Positions 35,479 through 42,689 of a stretch of DNA of 64,000 nucleotides are shown in pieces (position 1 is the first letter of the stretch; each line of letters starts with the position of its first letter). The notes under the pieces are model-generated. The model saw nothing but the letters and a program-made list of their open reading frames with translations. It did no database searches and was not told the origin of the DNA. The position numbers and the translations under genes are program-made. The stretch spans positions 1-64,000 of the forward strand of contig JBLNBO010000042.1 of assembly GCA_050260055.1 (NCBI GenBank), in the 5' to 3' direction. The DNA is from JBLMYQ01 sp050260055 (lineage in GTDB: Bacteria > Bacillota > Clostridia > Acetivibrionales > UBA4821).

Positions 35479-36564
35479 TTAAGAACTCCTTTTTGAGGGT
35501 AATTGATAATTTTTCTTTAGCAAATCATATAATTTATTTTGAAATACACAAAACTCCTCAGGTATTTCACTAAAATCTCCATATATAAAATAATTCGTTG
35601 CAAAGCAGACATAACATCTGTTTCTAATTTCCGGTTTACACTCTCTGCATTTTTTAGGAAATATATTATAATTATTTTTTTCTTGAATAAATTCTCTTTT
35701 TTCAGCATCTACCCCTTTTTCAACATCGCCCATAATGAATAAATCGTCATCGCAAAAAGCATTGCGGCACTTGTGGCAGGGATATATTTTCCCACTAGGA
35801 GCCGCTGAAAAACCGCAGATTCCAGCCCCGCAGCAGCTATTTATTTCATAGGGATTTGTAACTGCACAGATTTGTTCCGTATTTGTAACAGAAAAATTCC
35901 GGCTGTGTTCGACAGTATGCTTTTGAAGCTTGACTATGTCTTGGGTTAGATACTCAATATCCTCACTTTCCCAATAATCACTATGGTCAAAAATGCTGTA
36001 GTTGTAAAACCCCGAATAGTCATAAAGAAAAAGAAGAACCTTTGCAAAATATTTGACACTTCTTTTCTTAATAATTGATGTTAGATTCATTTTCACACCA
36101 TATTTTACACTTAGAGCAACCAAATACTTCAATTCATTATAAATAGGGTTATTTCTATCGTTATATTTAATATCTGAATCTATATCGTACCCATAGGTCT
36201 GGATACTGATATGGAGCTTTGGTCCCAAAGTTTTAAAGAATTCCATCTTTTTCTCATCAATATCTGTTTGATGAATGGATATGGAGTATATAGGGGTATT
36301 ACCTTTATAATTTTTAAATCTGTCAAATGATTCCGTATATTCAATAACTTTTTTTATTACATCAAAATTTTCAAGTCCTTTTTTCATAACAAAAGATATC
36401 GTTGCTTTAATAACTTCTTCTGTTAATTGATTTAGAAACAAATCTACAGCTTTTCGGGCTGTATCCCAGCTCATTATCTCAGCACTATCTATCTCTTCAG
36501 AAACAACCAAAGTCAAATCCCAAAACGGTTTTGTATTCATTATTATCTGATTATCACTATTCAT
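35479..36564 (-). CDS. Degenerate radical SAM homologue with intact SPASM cysteines (pseudo-enzyme)
   Basis: A 361-residue relative of its four neighbours. Where they have TEDCNLRCKYCYE, this one reads VVSEEIDSAEIMSW: all three cluster cysteines are gone along with the segment around them. The GGEPLLN segment is replaced by MKKGLEN. The barrel continues in recognisable form, and the SPASM region is kept: CCGAGICGF, SGKIYPCHKC, CRECKPEIRNRCYVC and a final FC. The frame is fully open, so it is not a decaying gene. It probably acts as a non-catalytic partner or substrate carrier for the coupled enzyme at 34299 (inference). Confidence 0.85.
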   Translation of the reverse strand: MNSDNQIIMNTKPFWDLTLVVSEEIDSAEIMSWDTARKAVDLFLNQLTEEVIKATISFVMKKGLENFDVIKKVIEYTESFDRFKNYKGNTPIYSISIHQTDIDEKKMEFFKTLGPKLHISIQTYGYDIDSDIKYNDRNNPIYNELKYLVALSVKYGVKMNLTSIIKKRSVKYFAKVLLFLYDYSGFYNYSIFDHSDYWESEDIEYLTQDIVKLQKHTVEHSRNFSVTNTEQICAVTNPYEINSCCGAGICGFSAAPSGKIYPCHKCRNAFCDDDLFIMGDVEKGVDAEKREFIQEKNNYNIFPKKCRECKPEIRNRCYVCFATNYFIYGDFSEIPEEFCVFQNKLYDLLKKNYQLPSKRSS

Positions 36565-36607
36565 ATGAGTCCCCCTATAATCATCAAAGAAATTATTGAC
36601 TTCAATA

Positions 36608-36636
36608 AGTATATGTCAAAATATCTTATCATTCAA
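36608..36636 (-). promoter_or_regulatory. Array promoter P3, before the pseudo-enzyme gene
   Basis: TTGAAT and TATACT are 17 bases apart on the minus strand. The spacer shares AAGATATTTT with promoter P2 at 39173. Confidence 0.65.
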
Positions 36637-36681
36637 GATATTTAGGTATCCATTTTACAATAAGTCCTATATTAAAACCAA

Positions 36682-37857
36682 TTATAAATTTCTAGTATTG
36701 AAAAAAGTCATTTCATTGCATTTTTTATAATCAAGTTTGTAAGTAAGCTTATTAAATTTCTTTTTTGTTTCAATCACGAAATTTGATTTTGCCTTATACA
36801 TTGAACAAACTAAAGGATTACACTTTAGAAAATCATTATATTTCTCATAATTGTAAATCTTACATATCTTACATACAGAATTATCACATTTACCGCAACT
36901 AATATTACCAACATGCATATTATCTCTAAAGGAATCAAAGAAAAGCTTTCTTTTATTATTATCTATAAATCCATTATGTACATTTCCGAGTATTAAATTG
37001 CGGCTTGAAAAATATGCTCTTGTGCAAGGATATATATCGCCATTCGGTGCAATTGCACATAATAATTTTCCTGCTTCGCAAGTTTTTTTACCTATTTCGC
37101 CAAAAAGTGTACCCATATTTCTATAAGGATCTAAAAGTGCTGACATAATACATTCATTGTATACATAATCTGAAATGAGAGATAATTGTTCAGTATAAGT
37201 AGAAATATCATTTTCATTCCAATCTTCCTCATGTGAAATCTCAAATCGAGTCTCATTTATGCCAAGCTCTTTTAAGTATTTATAGCTTGAAAAAAGATTA
37301 GATACAGTATCTTTTGTAACCACTGAATGGGTACGTAAAGAAGAAAACTTTATCTGATTTTTTTCAAAAAACTTTTTAAGCTTTAATATGTTTTCGAGAA
37401 TAATTCCTGAAGTTGGCTTACCATTTACAGTTGCTCTGTTTTTATCTTGTACCTCAGGAATCCCATCAATTGAAATAATAATGCTAACTTGTTTTGTCGC
37501 TTTATACCATTCTAAAATAAACTCTTCAAACTCTTTATTATATATCGTACCATTTGTAGTAATTGAAAAATTTAATTTAATGTTATTCTCCTTTGCTTTA
37601 TCTCTAACATAATGGAAAAACTTTATCATTACATCAAGATTAAGGAGTGGCTCTCCCCCAAAAAAAATCCAACTAAGCTTTTTCATGCCAAATTTTAAAG
37701 CATTGTCAAAGGATAGATCTGCAGCCTTTTTGGCTGTATCAAAAGACATGTAGTTATTACTGCATCTATTTGTACTTTCATAACAATACTTACATCTTAG
37801 ATTACAATCTTCAGTCAAGATTAGATAGCATGAAGAAAATGGAATGACTTTATTCAT
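36682..37857 (-). CDS. Radical SAM/SPASM-domain enzyme, array copy 2
   Basis: A 391-residue paralogue with C18/C22/C25 (CNLRCKYC), GGEP at 67-70 and a SPASM domain (CEAGKLLCAIAPNGDIYPC, CGKCDNSVCKIC, CNPLVC). It lies 27 bases downstream of copy 3 without room for a promoter, so the two form an operon. The middle of the barrel, which usually contacts the substrate, differs most between copies. Confidence 0.87.
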   Translation of the reverse strand: MNKVIPFSSCYLILTEDCNLRCKYCYESTNRCSNNYMSFDTAKKAADLSFDNALKFGMKKLSWIFFGGEPLLNLDVMIKFFHYVRDKAKENNIKLNFSITTNGTIYNKEFEEFILEWYKATKQVSIIISIDGIPEVQDKNRATVNGKPTSGIILENILKLKKFFEKNQIKFSSLRTHSVVTKDTVSNLFSSYKYLKELGINETRFEISHEEDWNENDISTYTEQLSLISDYVYNECIMSALLDPYRNMGTLFGEIGKKTCEAGKLLCAIAPNGDIYPCTRAYFSSRNLILGNVHNGFIDNNKRKLFFDSFRDNMHVGNISCGKCDNSVCKICKIYNYEKYNDFLKCNPLVCSMYKAKSNFVIETKKKFNKLTYKLDYKKCNEMTFFNTRNL

Positions 37858-37883
37858 ATCCTAACTCCTAATAAAATACTATT

Positions 37884-39068
37884 TTAATTCATAGATTCGA
37901 AAAATGTTACTTCATTACATTTATTGTAATTAAAAATATAAGAAAGCTTTTCAAATTTCTTTCTAATTTCAGTTATGAACTTCCATTTTGCTTTGTACAT
38001 TGAGCATACTAACGAATTACATTTTAATATATCACCATATTTTTCATAATTATATGCCATACAAACTATACAAGCCGCATTATCACATTTACCACAGCTG
38101 ATATTATCTACATGCATATCCCTTCGATAAACATTAAAAAAGGCATCTCCACTCTTATTATCACTAATGCCATTAAATACATTTCCTAGCTTAAAATTAT
38201 TATTTGAAAAATATATTCTGTGGCAAGGATATACATCTCCATTTGGAGCAATTGCACATAACGTTTTCCCTGCTTCGCAAATAATTTTACTAATTTCCTG
38301 CTCTTTTATGGATATTATGTTTCTTGCTTCCTCATAAGGTTTCAATGAGTTTGCTAATATGCATTCATTGTAAACATAATCCGAAATTAGCGATAATTGT
38401 TCAATATAAATTGGAATATCATTTTCATTCCAATCTTCTTCATTTGAAAGCTTAAATCCAGGTCTGCTTATGCCAAGCTGCTTAAAATATTTATAGCTCA
38501 AAAAATGGCTAGACATTGTATCCTTGGTAATTACTGAATGTGTTTGCAAAGAAGTACTCTGTATTTTGTTTTTCTCAAAAAGCTTTTTTAGTTTTAATAT
38601 GTTTTCTAGGATAATTCCTGAAATTGGTTTGCCATCTATATTTACTCTGCTTTTATCCTGAACCTCCGGAATCCCATCAGTAGAAATTTGGATATTGACA
38701 TTCTTTGTAGCTTTATACCAATCTAAAATGAACTCTTCGAACTCTTTATTATATATAGTACCATTTGTAATAATTGAAAAAAATAAACTAATATTGTACT
38801 GTTTTGCTTTATCTACAGCATAATGAAATGATTTTATCATTACGTCAAGATTGAGAAGTGGCTCTCCTCCAAAGAAAGTCAATCTAATCCTTTCAATACC
38901 CTGCTTAAATGCATTATCCAATACAAAATCCATAGCTTTTTTTGCAGTATCCAAAGACATATAATTATTTTTGCATCTATTAGCATTTTCATAGCAGTAC
39001 TTGCACTTCATATTGCAATCTTCAGTAAGAATTAAATAACATGAAGTAAATGCAGAGGGTTCAATCAC
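37884..39068 (-). CDS. Radical SAM/SPASM-domain enzyme, array copy 3
   Basis: A 394-residue paralogue. CNMKCKYC (18-25) and GGEP are intact, and SPASM has CEAGKTLCAIAPNGDVYPC, CGKCDNAACIVC and CNSLVC. It has its own promoter (P2) and leads the two-gene unit with copy 2. A stretch of extra residues (NIISIKEQEISK) before the SPASM domain sets it apart. Confidence 0.87.
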   Translation of the reverse strand: MIEPSAFTSCYLILTEDCNMKCKYCYENANRCKNNYMSLDTAKKAMDFVLDNAFKQGIERIRLTFFGGEPLLNLDVMIKSFHYAVDKAKQYNISLFFSIITNGTIYNKEFEEFILDWYKATKNVNIQISTDGIPEVQDKSRVNIDGKPISGIILENILKLKKLFEKNKIQSTSLQTHSVITKDTMSSHFLSYKYFKQLGISRPGFKLSNEEDWNENDIPIYIEQLSLISDYVYNECILANSLKPYEEARNIISIKEQEISKIICEAGKTLCAIAPNGDVYPCHRIYFSNNNFKLGNVFNGISDNKSGDAFFNVYRRDMHVDNISCGKCDNAACIVCMAYNYEKYGDILKCNSLVCSMYKAKWKFITEIRKKFEKLSYIFNYNKCNEVTFFESMN

Positions 39069-39172
39069 AACAGTACTCCTTATTTTTTTGCATAATATAA
39101 TTTTATTTACATCTCTTAAAAATATTATCTTAGATGAATTATATCAAAGTTATAGAACAACTATTTTACATA

Positions 39173-39201
39173 ATTATATGCTAAAATATCTTATTCTTCA
39201 A
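39173..39201 (-). promoter_or_regulatory. Array promoter P2, before copies 3 and 2
   Basis: TTGAAG (39196-39201) and TATAAT (39173-39178) are 17 bases apart on the minus strand. Both boxes are identical to those of P1 at 40518. Confidence 0.75.
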
Positions 39202-39248
39202 TAATCCTTTTTTTACTATGGAAGAACTTGAAAAGTTTAGAACATTCC

Positions 39249-40436
39249 TTAATTCTTAGTCTTATAGAATACTGTTTCACTACAGCTATTATAATCAAGT
39301 TTATAAGCAAGCTTATCAAACTTCTTTTTTGTTTGATTAATAAATTTCCATTTTGCCTTATACATTAAACAAGCAAGCGGATTACATTTTAATATGTCAT
39401 TATATTTTTCATAATTTAATACCATACATATCTTACACATAGTATTATCACATGTACCACAACTAACATTACCTACATGCATATCATTTCGACAAGCTTT
39501 TAAAAAAAGCTCCCTATTACTGTTATCAATAACACCCTCAAATATATTTCCAATTATAAAATTACTGCTTGAAAAATATGCTTTATCACAAGGATAAATA
39601 TCACCTTTTGGATTAATTGCACATACTGTTTTTCCTGCTTCACAAGTATTCTCATGAGCTTTATCAGTTTTCATAGCAATTAAACCTTTTGCATTTTCAT
39701 AAGGTTTTAATGAACATGATGATACGCATTCCTTATATACATAATCAGCAATTTGTGATAGTTGGTCTATGTAAATAGAAATATCATTTTCATCCCAATC
39801 TTCTTCATGTAACAACTCAAAGGAAATATCATTTATTATGCCAAGATGCTTAAAATATTTGTAACTAGAAAAAACCTTCGGTATAGCCGCCTTCGTAACA
39901 ACTGCATGTGTATGTAAAGAAGAAATATCTATTTTATTTTTTTTAAAAAGCGTTTTTATTTTTAATATATTTTCTAGAACAATTCTCGAAGTTGGTTTAC
40001 TATTTATAGTTATCCTATTTTCATCCTGAACTTCAGGAATTCCATCAGTTGAAACTTGTATACTAACTTGTTTTGTAGCTTTATACCATTCCAATATAAA
40101 TTCCTCAAACTGCTTATTATATATTGTACCATTTGTAACAAGCGAGAAATTTGATTTAATGTTGTTTATCTTAGATTTATCTACAACGTAACGAAAAAAG
40201 CTTATCATTACATCAAGATTAAGAAGTGGCTCTCCCCCAAAAAAAGTCCATTTAAGACTTTTAACACCATGTTTTAAAGCATTATCAAATAAAAAATCTG
40301 CCGACATTTTTGCAGTATCAAAAGACATGTATCTCTTAGTACACCTATTGGCATTCTCATAACAGTATTTACATCTCAAATTACAATCTTCGGTGAGAAT
40401 CAAATAACATTTGGAAAATACCGTTGTCGCAGTCAT
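39249..40436 (-). CDS. Radical SAM/SPASM-domain enzyme, array copy 4
   Basis: A 395-residue paralogue with CNLRCKYC at 18-25, GGEP, and a SPASM domain (CEAGKTVCAINPKGDIYPC, CGTCDNTMCKIC, CNPLAC). It is the first gene of the array in the transcription direction and has its own promoter (P1). A 180-base gap with promoter P2 follows it. Confidence 0.87.
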   Translation of the reverse strand: MTATTVFSKCYLILTEDCNLRCKYCYENANRCTKRYMSFDTAKMSADFLFDNALKHGVKSLKWTFFGGEPLLNLDVMISFFRYVVDKSKINNIKSNFSLVTNGTIYNKQFEEFILEWYKATKQVSIQVSTDGIPEVQDENRITINSKPTSRIVLENILKIKTLFKKNKIDISSLHTHAVVTKAAIPKVFSSYKYFKHLGIINDISFELLHEEDWDENDISIYIDQLSQIADYVYKECVSSCSLKPYENAKGLIAMKTDKAHENTCEAGKTVCAINPKGDIYPCDKAYFSSSNFIIGNIFEGVIDNSNRELFLKACRNDMHVGNVSCGTCDNTMCKICMVLNYEKYNDILKCNPLACLMYKAKWKFINQTKKKFDKLAYKLDYNSCSETVFYKTKN

Positions 40437-40517
40437 ATCAAGGGCTCCTTATTTTTATTTCTTTTCAATGCAGAATACAGGCTTCTTATGAAATGCTAAG
40501 TCTTAATTGTTTACCTT

Positions 40518-40546
40518 ATTATATGGCATGATACCCTATTCTTCAA
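40518..40546 (-). promoter_or_regulatory. Array promoter P1, before copy 4
   Basis: TTGAAG (40541-40546) and TATAAT (40518-40523) are 17 bases apart on the minus strand, with ATTCTTCAA and TTATATGG-type flanks shared with P2. The gap 40437-40749 holds only this and the opposing promoter at 40608. Confidence 0.7.
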
Positions 40547-40607
40547 GCAGTACGTTTTTACATATTAAGCTCTTTCTGGTTCTTTATATCTAAAGCCGCT
40601 ATATTTC

Positions 40608-40635
40608 TTGACTTAACTGGTAATTATGGTATAAA
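40608..40635 (+). promoter_or_regulatory. Promoter of the secreted protein at 40750
   Basis: TTGACT and TATAAA are 16 bases apart on the plus strand. It faces away from P1. Confidence 0.6.
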
Positions 40636-40749
40636 ATGTAACTATATTATACTCTTTTTTATATTTTATCGTTTGCCCTGAATAAAATTAGGAAGGGAGT
40701 GAAAAAGCTTTTACCTGGTGATAAATAATTTTATGAAGGGGTTGGTAGT

Positions 40750-41421
40750 ATGAAAAAAGGTATCCTTATCTTCTTATTGGTGGGTATGCTTGCCGCTATG
40801 TTTACGTATCCTGCGAATGCAGTTTCAAAAGCTCATAAAGATTTTACTCAAACAAGCATAAGCTCACCACGTAAATTTTTTTCATCTGATATCAACTACA
40901 TGCAGTTAGCATTGCTTCTTAAACTTGAAGAAAACATGAAGAATGAAAAAAATATTTCCAAGGATATGAGGCAATCACTTAGGAAGCTTAAACTTGCTCA
41001 TAATTTATTGGACCCCAAGTTGGAAGCATTGGCTTTTTTTGCAAACAGGTCAGTTTTGAAAGATCAGCAGACCCAAAAGCTCCTAAATAATATCTCTTCA
41101 TCTAATGAAATCATTAAATGTACTAAACCATCAGATGAACTATCAAGGACATTGATATCAAATGCAAAGAGCATACGATTCATAAGTACCCTGCAATTAG
41201 TCGATTATATTCACTGGAAGCTTGAAAACAAAGGATTTTGCAAAAGCGAAGTAGACTTACTGGTTTTGTCCAGCTACAATGATATTCTGATTACCGAACC
41301 GGTCTTTGGAATTGAACTTAAACATTTTTTTGAAGTTGCTAAAGATGAAAAAAGTATCAGCCAGAGTACAAAACAGCTGATTGATTTGATAGATAGAAAC
41401 CAATACTGTACTAAACTATAA
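40750..41421 (+). CDS. Secreted protein of unknown function
   Basis: A 223-residue exported protein. Signal peptide 1-24 (cleavage after ANA). The mature part is alpha-helical by composition (LLKLEENMKNEKNISKDMR), with three Cys near 124, 173 and 221. I recognise no family. It is divergent from the radical-SAM array and could be part of the same exported-protein group, but only position suggests it. GAAGGGG precedes the start. Confidence 0.7.
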   Translation: MKKGILIFLLVGMLAAMFTYPANAVSKAHKDFTQTSISSPRKFFSSDINYMQLALLLKLEENMKNEKNISKDMRQSLRKLKLAHNLLDPKLEALAFFANRSVLKDQQTQKLLNNISSSNEIIKCTKPSDELSRTLISNAKSIRFISTLQLVDYIHWKLENKGFCKSEVDLLVLSSYNDILITEPVFGIELKHFFEVAKDEKSISQSTKQLIDLIDRNQYCTKL

Positions 41422-41460
41422 TAAAGAAATCCGGTGCTTGCACCGGATTTCTTTATTATA
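41417..41460. terminator. Bidirectional terminator between the secreted protein and dgkA
   Basis: A perfect 20-bp stem (41417-41436 and 41441-41460), core AAATCCGGTG, with loop CTTG. It overlaps the stop codon of the upstream gene. Confidence 0.9.
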
Positions 41461-41469
41461 TAAATTTGG

Positions 41470-42195
41470 TTATTTCAAAAACGGAATCAAATTATAATTA
41501 TTTACAAGCTGGAATAACATAAGCATAATCAATACTCCCAAGAAAGCTCCGACTATAACCTCATAAATATTATGAATCTTGGCTTCCAATCTGCTCTGAA
41601 CAACTAATAAACTAAGTACAAGTGCAAGTGTGAATATTTTTATATCATTTGTTAATACCCATATGCTGGTGAGGATTGCAAAGGCCAAAGCTGAGTGTCC
41701 GCTCGGCATTCCTCCTTCAAGCGGGGTACCTGTTCTAAAATATGCTTTTACGAAAATTATGCAAATCATGGTTATGAGCAGTGCAATAAATATAATATGC
41801 ATAGGAGTATTATTTAATTTATTCATAATACTTAGAGCCGTTGGTTCAACCTTACTAAAGAATAAAAGGTAACCTACTATTACTGCATTTCCCGCTGTAA
41901 TCAGGACAGCCCCAGCAGCTACATCCTTAGCCACCTTGGCAAATGGATGGAACTCATCTACAATAATATCTACAACAGCTTCGATTGCAGTATTGACCAT
42001 TTCAGCAAAAATGACTAATGAGATAGTCAAAAACAGAGTAATCATCTCTACTTTTTCAAGATTATAAAAAAGGCTTAAGAATAGCACTAAAATTGCCGCC
42101 GAGCAATGAATCTGCATGTTCTTTTGAGTTCTTACTGCATAAATTACTCCGTTTATTGCATTATTAAATCTGTCAATAATATTCCTGTTTTTCAA
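41470..42195 (-). CDS. dgkA: DgkA-type undecaprenol/diacylglycerol kinase fused to a PAP2 phosphatase domain
   Basis: A 241-residue membrane protein. The N-terminal half (1-110) is a DgkA/YbdI-type lipid kinase with AEMVNTAIEAVVD and the downstream KDVAAGAV. The C-terminal half carries a PAP2 motif, GGMPSGHSA, and a later KIHNIYEVIVGAFLG that matches the third PAP2 motif region. The fusion could phosphorylate and dephosphorylate a polyprenol carrier (inference). It ends the yqfC-to-dgkA cluster. Confidence 0.88.
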   Translation of the reverse strand: MKNRNIIDRFNNAINGVIYAVRTQKNMQIHCSAAILVLFLSLFYNLEKVEMITLFLTISLVIFAEMVNTAIEAVVDIIVDEFHPFAKVAKDVAAGAVLITAGNAVIVGYLLFFSKVEPTALSIMNKLNNTPMHIIFIALLITMICIIFVKAYFRTGTPLEGGMPSGHSALAFAILTSIWVLTNDIKIFTLALVLSLLVVQSRLEAKIHNIYEVIVGAFLGVLIMLMLFQLVNNYNLIPFLK

Positions 42196-42209
42196 GGTCC
42201 GCTGCCTCC

Positions 42210-42689
42210 TTATTCTCTTTTGAGATTTAGTAGTTCCATAATCTGCTCTTCTTTTTGCCTCATTAATTCTTTTTCTTTTTGGGAAATATGGTCATATCCT
42301 AATAAATGAAGAAATCCATGGGAAGCAAGATATGCTGTTTCTCTCTCAAAAGAATGCCCATACTCTTTTGCTTGTTCCTGCGCTTTTTCTAAAGATATCA
42401 CAATATCACCCAAAGCAATCATATCTAAAATTTCGTTACTTTTAAGAATACCCTTTAATTCAGTCTCTTCATACATAGGGAATGATAATACATCGGTTGG
42501 CTTGTCCATGCTCCTAAACTGCCTATTCAGCTTGCGAATTCCAATATTTCCAGTCAAAACTATACAAACTTCAAAAGGAATCTTGAGGTTCTCAATTTCA
42601 GCAGCCTTGATGACTACATTTTTAATCATATTCCTTAATTCTTTATCAACTGCCGCTTTTTTCTGTTTATTTATTATGAATATTTTCAT
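42210..42689 (-). CDS. ybeY: Endoribonuclease YbeY
   Basis: YbeY is a zinc endoribonuclease that matures 16S rRNA 3' ends and acts in ribosome quality control. The metal motif HGFLHLLGYDH is present, preceded by DVLSFPM and LGDIVIS. I start at 42689 (MKIFIIN), with AAGGAG 7 bases before it; the frame to 42722 has no ribosome-binding site. It overlaps the pgpH 3' end by 23 bases. Confidence 0.94.
   Translation of the reverse strand: MKIFIINKQKKAAVDKELRNMIKNVVIKAAEIENLKIPFEVCIVLTGNIGIRKLNRQFRSMDKPTDVLSFPMYEETELKGILKSNEILDMIALGDIVISLEKAQEQAKEYGHSFERETAYLASHGFLHLLGYDHISQKEKELMRQKEEQIMELLNLKRE

Noticed and set aside
35479..36564. Annotation as an ordinary radical-SAM enzyme
   Set aside because: The three cluster Cys and GGEP are absent, so only the SPASM part supports the family name.
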